This document shows positions 23,175 to 35,775 of a DNA stretch of 64,000 bases, piece after piece (the first letter of the stretch is position 1; every line of letters starts with the position of its first letter). The stretch is from Amphiduros pacificus (taxonomy: Eukaryota; Annelida; Polychaeta; Phyllodocida; Hesionidae): NCBI GenBank assembly GCA_949316495.1, contig OX439004.1, positions 8,244,605 through 8,308,604 of the forward strand, read 5' to 3'. A program made the translations under genes and the position numbers. The notes below the pieces were generated by a model. That model saw only the letters and a program-made list of their open reading frames with translations. It was not told where the DNA came from and did no database searches.

Positions 23175-24205
23175 AGAAATCCCTAACCTACCATGGATAT
23201 AGAGATCCCTAACCTACCATGGATATAGAGAACCCTAACCTGCCTTGGATATAGAGACCCACTAACCTACCTTAGATATAGAGACCCCTAACCTACCTTA
23301 GATATAGAGACCCTAACCTACCTTAGATATAGAGACCCCTAACCTACCTTAGATATAGAGACCCACTAACCTACCTTGGATATAGATACCCCAAAGCTCC
23401 ACTAACCTACCATGGATATAGAGACCCCTAACCTACCATGGATATAGAGACCCTAACCTACCTTAGATATAGAGACCCCTAACCTACCTTAGATATAGAG
23501 ACCCTAACCTACCATGGATATAGAGACCCCTAACCTACCTTAGATATAGAGACCCTAACCTACCTTGGATATATAGAACTTACCTTACAGACCCAAAACC
23601 TAACTTAGAAATAGAGACCCCTCAACTACCTTACATATAGAGACCCCAAACCTAACTTAGAAATAGAGACCCCTCGCCTACCATACATATAGAGACCCTA
23701 ACCTACCTTACATATATAGACCCCTAACCTACCTTAGATAGAAACCCCTAACCTACCTTAGATGTAGAAACCCCAAACCTACCTTAGATATAGAGACCCC
23801 TCATCTACCTTAGATGTTGAACCCCTACCCTACCTTAGATATAGAGACCCCTAACCTACCTTAGATATAGAGACCCCTAACCTACCTTAGATATAGAGAC
23901 CCCTCATCTACCTTAGATGTTGAACCCCTACCCTACCTTAGATATAGAGACTCATAAACTATCTTAGATATAGAGACCCCTCATCTACCTTAGATATAGA
24001 GACCCCTAACCAACCTTAGATATAGAGACCCCTCATCTACCTTAGATGTTGAACCCCTACCCTACCTTAGATATAGAGACTCATAAACTATCTTAGATAT
24101 AGAGTCCCCAAAACATGCCTTAGGTAAAGAGTCACCAAACCTACCTTGGATGTAGAGACCCCTAAACTACCTTAGGTATAGAGACCCCTAACCTGAACTA
24201 GTCTG
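22165..24205 (+). repeat. 26-bp minisatellite in two blocks
   Basis: The unit contains TAGATATAGAGACCCCTAAC and CTACCTT. Blocks run from about 22165 to 22840 and from 23160 to 24205, separated by the duplicated spacer. The second block is more diverged at its right end. Each unit carries ACCCCTAACC, the complement of a telomere-like GGTTAGGGGT. No coding is expected. Confidence 0.9.
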
Positions 24206-24261
24206 GCCTTATCTACCTCTAACCCTTGACCTAATCTTATTTTACAAACAGCGATCCATAA

Positions 24262-24505
24262 CCCGAAATTGGCTTACCCAACTGTCAGAGACCCCGACCA
24301 CAACCAGGCTTACCCAACTGTCAGACATCCCTGACCACAACTCGGTTCACCCAACTGTCAGACATCCCTGACCACAACTCGGTTCACCCAACTGTCAGAC
24401 ATCCCTGACCATAACATGGCTCACCCAACTGTCAGAGAACCCTGACCACAACTAAGCTTACCAAACTATCAGAGACCCCTGACCATAACTGGGCCGACTT
24501 TACAC
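24262..24505 (+). repeat. 37-bp minisatellite, about 6-7 copies
   Basis: The unit contains CCCAACTGTCAGACATCC and CTGACCACAACTCGG. Some units read AGAGACCCC instead of AGACATCCC. Confidence 0.85.
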
Positions 24506-24869
24506 ATAGACTTTACACACATCTAACCTCCAACCAGGTTGACCAGGTAAATATATACCAACTTGGTAAGAAAATATTTGTGCCTGAAAATAAGGCCTGA
24601 AGAGAATAATGGCAAGTCAGTCACAAATCTCCCCCTATCTTCACTACACACTAGTATCCATTTTGTAACCACACCGAGGCTTGAGTTTATATAACTTATG
24701 ACTGGATTAGTGTCCATCATTCCCTCGTCCCCAGTGAGTTTTGTAATCTATTCACAATAGAACTTAACTTAACCATAGCCATATATTTCCTTTTCTAAGA
24801 AAGACGCATAGATACCCATTTGTCCACATATATATATATTGGAAACACTAAATAAATTAAAATATTATT

Positions 24870-25225
24870 ATCACGGGTTTGATTCCCCGCTATGCGGAGA
24901 TTGCATTCATGTCACCTTTTCTCATATGAGCTGAGGCTCGTGCCTGAAAAGTTGACCCGTTGTCCTTGTAAAGTTGTGACCGGGTGGGTTGTCATGTCAA
25001 GGACCTGAGACATGACAACTCGGTGAAGCAGCACTCTATCTGCTGCTTGTAGATACCTGCTCCTGAACAGTGCTCCATGACTGGGTTTCAAAAGCCGTGG
25101 TTGGTGTTATCATGCCTGTCGATGTGATTATGCCTATTTGATTCGAAATAGCTCCAGTCACTCTTCGAAAAGAGTAGGGCATGGCGACCCTATGGCAGAC
25201 ATATATTGACCATAATACAATCAAA
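24870..25225 (+). mobile_element. SINE, long copy with conserved hairpin
   Basis: A B-box-like GGTTTGATTCC lies near 24878. Then come CGTGCCTGAAAAGTTGACCC, GTTGTCCTTGTAAAGT, the hairpin GTTGTCATGTCAAGGACC / GACATGACAA (about 24989-25018), GCAGCACTCTATCTGCTGC, and the CCAGTCACTCTTCG and GTAGGGCATG motifs seen in other copies. The tail after 25200 is diverged. Confidence 0.7.
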
Positions 25226-27339
25226 TTGAAAAGAAGAATTACCATTGTTTACTCAGCAAGACGATTCACAGTTGTATAATGTACATAATACTAAAAAGCA
25301 AAAGATTCCTACTATTCAAAGGCTGGTAGAACGTGGATGGGACGAATTTGATGTCTATGTTATAATGCAAAAGAGATATTCTTTAAAAATGGTGTGGCAT
25401 TGTATCCCGATGCTAGGTGTCTATATGATAAAGCCGACACTGTGGCTTAATACAAACACCTGTCATTTGAAATGGATGAGTTACTGAAACAAATATATGC
25501 ATAATCAGTTTAAATTGGTTAAGCTTTTTTAATTACAACTTTACATGTTTCTTCCTTTCATTTTCCTGTTAATCAGAGTGCAGCAAACATCTTGTTGGGC
25601 TCTGACAAGAAATAAACCAAATATATAAAAAGAATAAGTCTCCCCAAACATCAATAGATCGTCTCATCGCTCCTGACTGTATAATATATGCTATATAACA
25701 TTGATGGTGTTACTCAGCTAAATCATAATAATCGGGTTTGATCATAAAAAAACAGCAATTTTATTGATTTTACAAGATATTCTTTAAAATGACGCCCTTT
25801 TGGCAGGCTTGCGGGTTTTAAGATAAACACATCTTGTTCATTATTGATTGAGGACATACAAGTATCGCATAGATGAGCAAAGCTGTATTATTGGATTAAA
25901 CATGCTCATTCTCAAGAGGGGTGCTAATTAATTGACATTGTAATGATATCGGGTATTCATCCGATGTTTGACAGAATTTATTAATTGCAATGACAAAATA
26001 TAATTATCTGATGCATAACGTAAATCACTAATGTTCCTCATTTTGATTCAAGTTGTGTCAGCAATTTACAGTTTTTATAAACACTGTATATGGTTGGTAC
26101 TGTTAATTTACAGCCACAATGCTCACAGTATGTTTACCAGCAACAGGAGCTGGGAAATTAAAAGCAAATGCAGTAGCTGTAAAATAACAGAGAATCAACT
26201 GCAGTGACTTCCGCTGTTTGATTCAACAGATATATTGTTTTGATTTATATGGTTTAATGACATCCCTGAATGTACTGTTAACTCATGTTCCTAAAGGTAG
26301 AAATTAAAAAAATAAATATTTAATTTTCATGTAAAAAAGAAAGCTGTTAGTATTAAGAAATTAAAAGAAAGATTGGTAGATTATGAATTAGCAGTCAAAA
26401 GAATTAGGAACCTGTGAAAAGTGTTCGTTCCAGTGTAGAAAAGGTATTACAGATGTAGAAGTTTTGGTTACGTTTTAATTGTATGTAATTTATATTCGAT
26501 ATTTACATTATTCCAACCCAGAGTTACATTGCTTAAATATATAATCAAAATATAACGACCACATATACGTATTTCGTGAAAGTATCTTCCACTGAGATTA
26601 AATGAGAACGATCACTGGTTACGTCAGGTCCCTTTTTAAAACAGACAGCAAATATACCCTCCATAACAGGACTTCTCTATCATATCAGTCCCTGCCACCA
26701 AAAGTATAAAGGTGCGCACAGAATTGAACGCAAGTCATCAGTATTCATAACAATCAGGCTGTCCACTGATTGATGAAAGAATATAAATAGATTTGTTTTG
26801 TACCAGCAGTTGTACTTCTTGGTCAGTTTATATGTCAGACACCTGATTTCAGTTTATGACCGTGTGTTGGTCAATTCAGATTTGATGTTATTTTTGTGAG
26901 CAAGGCAAGTATTTATAACTTGGGGAATTCGAATTTTATTGAAACTGACCGAAATGAAATAGTTTATATATCAGTAGCTTCGGTTCGATAAATTATGTGT
27001 AACAATATGTAACCAGCAAGTATGAAGCCTTTACAAAATGATATGTTTAGACATTTATCCGAGATTAGATTCACTCATACCATGTACAACATGAATTAAT
27101 GTTTGTTGTGATATCTCTGCTAATATTTGACACATAGACAATAGTGTTTGTCTCCAAACATGTAATATCATTGTGGCAACATGAAAACATATCATTATTC
27201 CTCCCACACTATAAGCTATCATCTCCTGGCCAGTAAATATGTCAAACAGGCGAGTATTGTTGTCAGGAGAAAAATGATTCATCATCTGCAAAAGTAATAA
27301 TGTGTCGCCTGGCAAGGGATTATAACAAAGGCTTATGAT
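25226..27339. other. Intergenic, no gene seen
   Basis: AT-rich, with open frames at 25245-25487 (plus) and 27055-27348 (minus) that have no recognisable domain. No repeat structure stands out. Confidence 0.4.
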
Positions 27340-30300
27340 GTGTCCCAAAGCTAGTGATATGCTTTAAAGGCTAGTAATATACCCCCATAACAAGTGATAT
27401 ACCCCCTCCCAGAGCTAGCGATATGTCCCCCAGAGTTAGTAAGATGCCCCAAAACTATTAAGATGCCCCCATAGCTAGTGATATGCCCCAAAAGCGAATA
27501 AGATTCCCCAAAGCTAGTGATATGCCCTCCTCCCAAAGCTAGCGATATGCCTCTCCCAAAGCTAGTGATATGCCCAACCAGAGTTAGTGATATGCTCTCC
27601 CAAAGCTAGTGATATGCCCAACCAGAGTTAGTGATATGCTCTCCCAAAGCCAGTAATATGCCAAACCAGACCTAGTGATATGCCCTCCACCCAAAGCTTG
27701 TGATATGCTCTCCCAAAGCTAGTGATATGCTCTCCCAAAGCTAGTGATATGCCTCTCTCAAAACTAGTGATATGCCTCTCCCAAAGATAGTGATATGCCC
27801 TCCTCCCAAAGCTAGTGATATGCTCTCCCAAAGTTAGTGATATCGCTCTCGCAAAGCTAGTGATATGCCTCTCCCAAAACTAGTGATATGCCTCTCCCAA
27901 GCCAGTGATATGCCTCTCCCAATGATAGAGATATGCCTCTCCCAAAGCTAGTGATATGCCTCTCCCAAAGCTCGTGATATGCCTCTCCCAAGCCAGTGAT
28001 ATGCCTCTCCCAATGATAGTGATATGCCCTCCTCCCAAAGCTAGTGATATGCCTCTCTCAAAGCTAGTGATATGCCTCTCCCAAAGCCAGTGATATGCCT
28101 CTCCCAAAGCCAGTGCTATGCCTCTCCAAATGATAGTGATATGCCCTCCACCCAAAGCCAGTGATATGCCTCTCCCAATGATAGTGATATGCCCTCCACC
28201 CAAAGCCAGTGATATGCCTCTCCCAAAGTCAGTGATATGCCTCTCCCAAAGCCAGTGATATGCCTCTCCCAAAGCTAGTGATATGCCTCTCCCAAAGCCA
28301 TTGATATGCCTCTCCCAAAGCCAGTGATATGCCTCTCCCAATGATAGTGATATTCCCTCCACCCAAAGCTAGTGATATGCCTCTCCCAGGGCCAGTGATA
28401 TGCCCTCCACCCAAAGCCAGTGATATGCCCTCCTCCCAAAGCCAGTGATATGCCTCTCAAAGCCAGTGATATGCCTCTCACAATGATAGTGATATGCCTC
28501 TCTCAATGATAATGATATGCCTCTCCCAAAGCCAGTGATATGCCTCTCCCAATGATAGTGATATGCCTCTACCAAAGCCAGTGATATGCCTCTCCCAAAG
28601 CCAGTGATATGCCTCCCCCAATGATAGTGATATGCCCTCTACCCAAAGCCAGTGATATGCCTCTCCCAAAGCTAAGTGATATGCCACTCCCAAAGCCAGT
28701 GATATGCCTCTACCAAAGCCAGTGATATGCCTCTCCCAATGATAGTGATATGCCCTCTACCCAAAGCCAGTGATATACCTGTCCCAAAGCCAGTGATATG
28801 CCTCTCCCAAAGCCAGTGATATGCCTCTCCCAATGATAGTGATATGCCTCTCCCAATGATAGTGATATGCCTCTCCCAAAGCCAGTGATATGCCTCTCCC
28901 AATGATAGTGATATGCCTCTCCCAAAGCCAGTGATATGCCTCTCCCAAAGCCAGTGATATGCCTCTCCCAATGATAGTGATATGCCTCTCCCAAAGCCAG
29001 TGATATGCCTCTCCCAAAGCCATTGATATGCCTCTCCCAATAATAGTGATATGCCCTCTACCCAAAGCCAGTGATATGCCTCTCCCAAAGCTAGTGATAT
29101 GCCTCTCCCAATGATAGTGATATGCCCTCCACCCAAAGCCAGTGATATGCCTCTCCCAATGATAGTGATATGCCTCTCCCAATGATAGTGATATGCCTCT
29201 CCCAAAGCCAGTGATATGCCTCTCCCAAAGCCAGTGATATGCCTCTCCCAATGATAGTGATATGCCCTCTACCCAAAGCCAGTGATATGCCTCTCCCAAA
29301 GCTAGTGATATGCCACTCCCAAAGCCAGTGATATGCCTCTACCAAAGCCAGTGATATGCCTCTCCCAATGATAGTGATATGCCCTCTACCCAAAGCCAGT
29401 GATATACCTGTCCCAAAGCCAGTGATATGCCTCTCCCAAAGCCAGTGATATGCCTCTCCCAATGATAGTGATATGCCTCTCCCAATGATAGTGATATGCC
29501 TCTCCCAAAGCCAGTGATATGCCTCTCCCAATGATAGTGATATGCCTCTCCCAAAGCCAGTGATATGCCTCTCCCAAAGCCAGTGATATGCCTCTCCCAA
29601 TGATAGTGATATGCCTCTCCCAAAGCCAGTGATATGCCTCTCCCAAAGCCATTGATATGCCTCTCCCAATAATAGTGATATGCCCTCTACCCAAAGCCAG
29701 TGATATGCCTCTCCCAAAGCTAGTGATATGCCTCTCCCAATGATAGTGATATGCCCTCCACCCAAAGCCAGTGATATGCCTCTCCCAATGATAGTGATAT
29801 GCCTCTCCCAAAGCCAGTGATATGCCTCTCCCAATGATAGTGATATGCCCTCCACCCAAAGCCAGTGATATGCCTCTCCCAAAGCCAGTGATATGCCTCT
29901 CCCAAAGCCAGTGATATGCCTCTCCCAATGATAGTGATATGCCTCTCCCAAAGCTAGTGATATGCCTCTCCCAGAGCTAGTTATATGCCCTCTCAGAGCT
30001 AGTGATATGCCTCTCCCAATGATATTGATATGCCCTCCTCCCAAAGCTAGTGATATGCCCTCCTCCCAAAGCTAGTGATATGCGCTCCTCCCAGAGCCAG
30101 TGATATGCCCTCCCAGAGCTAGTGATGTGCCCTCCCAGAGCCAGTGATATGCCCTCCCAGAGCTAGTGATATGACTCTCCCAGAGCTAGTAATATGCCCT
30201 CCCAGAGCTAGTGATATGACTCTCCCAGAGCTAGTGATATTCCCTCCCAAAGCTAGTAATATGCCCAACCAGAGCTAGTGATATGACTCTCCCAGAGCTA

Positions 30301-30973
30301 GTGATATGCCCTCCCAGAGCTAGTGATATGACTCTCCCAGAGCTAGTGATATGCTTCTCCCAGAGCTAGTGATATGCCCTGCCAGACCTAGTGATATGCC
30401 CTCCCAGAGCTAGTGATATGCCCTCCCAGACCTAGTGATATGCCCTCACAGAGCTAGTGATATGCCTCCCAGACCTAGTGATTTGCCTCTCCCAGAGCTA
30501 GTGATATGCCTCTCCCAGAGCTAGTGATATGCCCTCCCAGACCTAGTGATATGCCTCTCCCAGAGCTAGTGATATGCCCTCCCAGACCTAGGGATATGCC
30601 ACCAAAGCTAGTGATATGCCTCTCCCAGAGCTAGTGATATGCCCTCCCAGAGCTAGTGATATGCCTCTCCCAGAACTAGTGATATGACTCTCCCGGAGCT
30701 AGTGATATGCCTCCCAGACCTAGTGATATGCCTCTCCCAGAGCTAGTGATATGCCCTCCCAGACCTAGTGATATGCCTCTCCCAGAGCTATTGATATGCC
30801 CTCCCAGACCTAGTGCTATGCCCCCAAAGCTAGTGATATGCCTCTCCCAGAGCTAGTGATATGCCCTCCCAGAGCCAGTGATATGCCCTGCCAGACCTAG
30901 TGATATGCCTCTCCCAGAGCTAGTGATATGCCCTGCCAGACCTAGTGATATGCCCCCAAAGATAGTGATATGC
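27340..30973 (-). repeat. 23-bp minisatellite, about 155 copies, with higher-order structure
   Basis: The unit contains GATATGCCTCTCCCAAAGCC and AGT. Unit types differ by AAAGCCAGT, AATGATAGT or GAGCTAGT cores and by a CCCTCC insert. They are regionally sorted: AAAGCTAG on the left, a mix in the middle, AGAGCTAG/AGACCTAG on the right. A block of about 590 bp (28590-29180) recurs 629 bp later (29220-29809), nearly identical. Open frames on the minus strand up to 317 residues arise because the unit has no stop in several frames. I do not regard them as genes. Confidence 0.93.
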
Positions 30974-31439
30974 AACCTGCTATGATGCATAAGGATGGTG
31001 GTCTTGAGTTCCTATTGGACCTTTCAAATATTTTGAATGATCAGAAGACATTTCCTCACGTTTATTATGCAAGATAAAATGTTCATTACAACTTCATGTC
31101 TAAGATTGGTAGTAAGTACTAAGATTAAACCGAGATGTCTTCCATTAATGTACCAGTTTCTAGTTACTTTAATATGTCACTAATATGCATTAGACCAAAT
31201 CAGTGAACATTAGTTTGTCAAGCCAGGGTACATGGTGAATTAAATCAAGTTGCCAATTGGGCTAACACGTTAAAGGTTGACCATTTAGCTCAGTTGAGCA
31301 AGACGTTTGCCCAACAAGACCTCTATGTATCCCATAAAGCTATACCTAATGATATATCCTGCTATAATGGTAATAAAGACAGTGGTGCCCCCTTAAATAG
31401 AGAATGCCTGGTCTTTTCCTCTGAATAGTGAATATCTAA
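30974..31439. other. Spacer between two large arrays
   Basis: Non-coding. A tRNA-like A-box stretch (TTAGCTCAGTTGAGCAAG near 31287) has no matching B box. An ATGATATATCCTGCTATAAT-like segment at 31350 weakly resembles the segment right after the 23-bp array at 30967. Confidence 0.35.
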
Positions 31440-34400
31440 TGGTGATAGCAAACTTGACTGATTACAGCAACACTCACCATCAGCCAATGACTAGTCCACT
31501 CATGGTGCTAGCATAGTTGACTTGTGACAGCAATACTCCCCTGAAGAGCCAATGACTGGTCCTCTGATGGTGATTGGTGATAGCAGAGTTGATGACTTCT
31601 GCACTCCCTTGAATCGTAAATGACATGTCCTCTGATGGTGATAGCAGAGTTGATGACTTCTGCACTCCCTTGAATAGTAAATGATCTGTCCTCTGATGGC
31701 GATAGCAGAGTTGATGACTTCTGCACTCCCTTGAATAGTAAATGACCTGTCCTCTGATGGTGATAGCAGAGTTGATGACTTCTGCACTCCCTTGAATCGT
31801 AAATGACCTGTCCTCTGATGGTGATAGCAGAGTTGATGACTTCTGCACTCCCTTGAATAGTAAATGACCTGTCCTCTGATGGTGATAGCAGAGTTGATGA
31901 CTTTTGCACCCCCTTGAATAGTAAATGACCTGTCCTCTGATGTTGATAGCAGAGTTGATGACTTCTGCACTCCCTTGAATAGTAAATGACCTGTCCTCTG
32001 ATGGTGATAGCAGAGTTGATGACTTCTGCACTCCCTTGAATAGTAAATGACCTGTCCTCTGATGGTGATAGCAGAGTTGATGACTTTTGCACCCCCTTGA
32101 ATAGTAAATGACCTGTCCTCTGATGGTGATAGCAGAGTTGATGACTTTTGCACTCCCTTGAATAGTAAATGACCTGTCCTCTGATGGTGATAGCAGAGTT
32201 GATGACTTTTGCACCCCCTTGAATAGTAAATGACCTGTCCTCCGATGTTGATAGCAGAGTTGATGACTTCTGCACTCCCTTGAATCGTAAATGACCTGTC
32301 CTCTGATGGTGATAGCAGAGTTGATGACTTCTGCACTCCCTTGAATAGTAAATGATCTGTCCTCTGATGGCGATAGCAGAGTTGGTGACTTCTGCACTCC
32401 CTTGAATAGTAAATGACATGTCCTCTGATGGCGATAGCAGAGTTGATGACTTTTGCACCCCCTTGAATAGTAAATGATCTTTCCTCTGATGGTGATAGCA
32501 GAGTTGGTGACTTCTGCACTCCCTTGAATAGTAAATGACATGTCCTCCGATGGTGATAGCAGAGTTGGTGACTTCTGCACTCCCTTGAATAGTAAATGAT
32601 CTGTCCTCTGATGTTGATAGCAGAGTTGATGACTTCTGCACTCCCTTGAATAGTAAATGACATGTCCTCTGATGGCGATAGCAGAGTTGATGACTTTTGC
32701 ACCCCCTTGAATAGTAAATGATCTTTCCTCTGATGGTGATAGCAGAGTTGGTGACTTCTGCACTCCCTTGAATAGTAAATGACATGTCCTCCGATGGTGA
32801 TAGCAGAGTTGGTGACTTCTGCACTCCCTTGAATAGTAAATGATCTGTCCTCTGATGTTGATAGCAGAGTTGATGACTTCTGCACTCCCTTGAATCGTAA
32901 ATGACCTGTCCTCTGATGGCGATAGCAGAGTTGGTGACTTCTGCACTCCCTTGAATCGTAAATGACCTGTCCTCTGATGGTGATAGCAGAGTTGGTGACT
33001 TCTGCACTCCCTTGAATAGTAAATGACCTGTCCTCCGATGTTGATAGCAGAGTTGGTGACTTCTGCACTCCCTTGAATAGTAAATGACATGTCCTCTGAT
33101 GGCGATAGCAGAGTTGATGACTTCTGCACTCCCTTGAATAGTAAATGATCTGTCCTCCGATGGTGATAGCAGAGTTGGTGACTTCTGCACTCCCTTGAAT
33201 AGTAAATGACATGTCCTCTGATGGCGATAGCAGAGTTGATGACTTCTGCACTCCCTTGAATAGTAAATGATCTTTCCTCCGATGGTGATAGCAGAGTTGG
33301 TGACTTCTGCACTCCCTTGAATAGTAAATGACATGTCCTCCGATGGTGATAGCAGAGTTGATGACTTCTGCACTCCCTTGAATAGTAAATGACATGTCCT
33401 CTGATGGCGATAGCAGAGTTGATGACTTTTGCACCCCCTTGAATAGTAAATGATCTTTCCTCTGATGGTGATAGCAGAGTTGGTGACTTCTGCACTCCCT
33501 TGAATAGTAAATGACATGTCCTCCGATGGTGATAGCAGAGTTGGTGACTTCTGCACTCCCTTGAATAGTAAATGACATGTCCTCTGATGGCGATAGCAGA
33601 GTTGGTGACTTCTGCACTCCCTTGAATAGTAAATGATCTGTCCTCTGATGTTGATAGCAGAGTTGATGACTTCTGCACTCCCTTGAATCGTAAATGACCT
33701 GTCCTCTGATGGTGATAGCAGAGTTGATGACTTCTGCACTCCCTTGAATCGTAAATGACCTGTCCTCTGATGGTGATAGCAGAGTTGGTGACTTCTGCAC
33801 TCCCTTGAATAGTAAATGACATGTCCTCTGATGGCGATAGCAGAGTTGATGACTTCTGCACTCCCTTGAATAGTAAATGATCTGTCCTCCGATGGTGATA
33901 GCAGAGTTGGTGACTTCTGCACTCCCTTGAATAGTAAATGACATGTCCTCTGATGGCGATAGCAGAGTTGATGACTTCTGCACTCCCTTGAATAGTAAAT
34001 GATCTGTCCTCCGATGGTGATAGCAGAGTTGGTGACTTCTGCACTCCCTTGAATAGTAAATGACATGTCCTCTGATGGCGATAGCAGAGTTGATGACTTC
34101 TGCACTCCCTTGAATAGTAAATGATCTGTCCTCCGATGGTGATAGCAGAGTTGGTGACTTCTGCACTCCCTTGAATAGTAAATGACCTGTCCTCCGATGG
34201 TGATAGCAGAGTTGATGACTTCTGCACTCCCTTGAATAGTAAATGACCTGTCCTCTGATGTTGATAGCAGAGTTGATGACTTCTGCACTCCCTTGAATAG
34301 TAAATGACCTGTTCTCTGATGGTGACTTCTGCACTCCCTTGAATAGTAAATGACCCGTCCTCTGGTTGTGATAGCAGAGTTGATGACTTCTGCACCACCT

Positions 34401-34515
34401 TGAATAGTAAATGACCTGTCCTCCGATGGTGATAGCAGAGTTGATGACTTCTGCACCCCCTTGAATAGTAAATGACCTGTCCTCTGGTGGTGATAGCAGA
34501 GTTGACTGATGGCAG
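31440..34515 (-). repeat. 61-bp minisatellite, about 49 copies
   Basis: The unit on the plus strand contains GATAGCAGAGTTGATGACTT, CTGCACTCCCTTGAATAGTA and AATGACCTGTCCTCTGATGG. The outermost copies at both ends are diverged. Between about 33000 and 34150 two unit types alternate (AATGACATG...GGCGATAGC and AATGATCTG...GGTGATAGC), making 122-bp dimers. On the minus strand all three frames stay open for over 3 kb (1021, 1021 and 1033 codons). Because 61 is not a multiple of three, each frame visits the same unit in all phases, so one stop-free unit opens all three frames. No promoter, splice pattern or domain supports a gene. Confidence 0.93.
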
Positions 34516-35775
34516 ATATGTTGCCCAGTAATCGTGTGCAGCCAATTATCTCTGTTGACATACAAGCCATTTTGTCTGCCAGACTACAGTTTGGATAATA
34601 TGTTATCACACAGCAAGCAAGTCTTCTGACAACCTACAACTGATCTACAGTAATATAACTGTGGGTTTTTTTCATCCACTCCTACCCAACCATTTTTATT
34701 CTTATGAATGCTTTATTGTAGGAATAATCAGCTGATCCTATTTAATAATTATAAATTTTGTTATTATTGAAGATTTAGTAAAACACGAACCGATGGGGTT
34801 TATCATTATTGTTTTCTATCATTGTCTGATGAGATTTCTCGCCTATCATAAATATCCCAAAATAATTTCCTTCTGTGAACCTTATATAGATGTTTTATAG
34901 GCATTGCAACCATTATATGTGCTTTTATATTGTCCATATTCCATGTTATGACATATTGCGTTCCAATATTGATGGAGAGTCTGTTTTGTGAATAAGAAGA
35001 TTATTTAGAATGAAAGAATTGTCTTGCTTCAGGAACCCTTTATTCATGTTGTGCAGCTGTCATTAATAAAAAGTGGATTCAAAAGTAGAAACAAAATATG
35101 AGAATTATTAGAATCTTTAATGTTCTCTCACAGCTATTCAAATTGTACATCTTTGTTCTTTGTCAAAATAAATAGCTTATAATTAAATCAGTTTTAACAT
35201 ACAGTACACTTTTAAAGCATTTGATCACACTTGACTGTCTGCTTGCTCAGCTTTCACTGGATTTGCAAACGGACTCCGTTCAAGTGGGTTCCACTCTGCA
35301 GTCTGCCTGTATCATATTGACTATTGTCTCTATTACTTGTAGCTTCTAAAAGTTTGGTTCTATATTTGTCACGATTGTACTAAATCGTGTCTGCATCCCT
35401 TGCTCATCCCTCACATGACTCAAACCAAGTATTGTTTAACGCTTGTTAACAGGATAAATATTAATTCTTTATATATCACACCAATTGTCCTCATTTATTT
35501 GCAATTGTTAAATTTAATTTTATTTGTTTCATCGAGAACAGGAAGGAAATGTTCTGCTTTTATGACAGTTATGACAGAAATAAATGGTGGGCAGTCTATT
35601 AGTAGGATTAATTGGAAACCAGGTAAGGTAAAAGTCTAATGGAAAAGGCTGGTGGGGGCGTGCAATCATCTTAAATACCAGGATGTAAAACATCAGGTAG
35701 GCGAGATAGGTCGGTTTGTTTTATTGACCAAGCATTATTGTTATTATAATGAAAGATGTCTAAACATGGATACTT
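34516..35775. other. Intergenic, no gene seen
   Basis: AT-rich and non-coding as far as can be judged. The open frame at 35400-35639 has no recognisable domain. Confidence 0.4.

Noticed and set aside
20100-24205. Interstitial telomere
   Set aside because: Only single telomere-like cores inside longer units; no run of TTAGGG.
28672-30044. Minus-strand open frames of up to 317 codons in the 23-bp array
   Set aside because: Stop-free repeat unit in several phases. Residue repeats (GEAYHWLWERHITGF-like) shift with the phase and match no known fold.
27340-30973. CRISPR-like array
   Set aside because: Units are contiguous with no unique spacers and the DNA is eukaryotic.
31280-31340. tRNA-like A box TTAGCTCAGTTGAGCAAG
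   Set aside because: No B box or acceptor stem pairing found. Too little to call a tRNA or SINE.
31480-34609. Three minus-strand open frames of more than 1,000 codons
   Set aside because: They are the same 61-bp unit read in three phases. There is no promoter, splice or domain evidence, so they are listed as repeat and not as genes.
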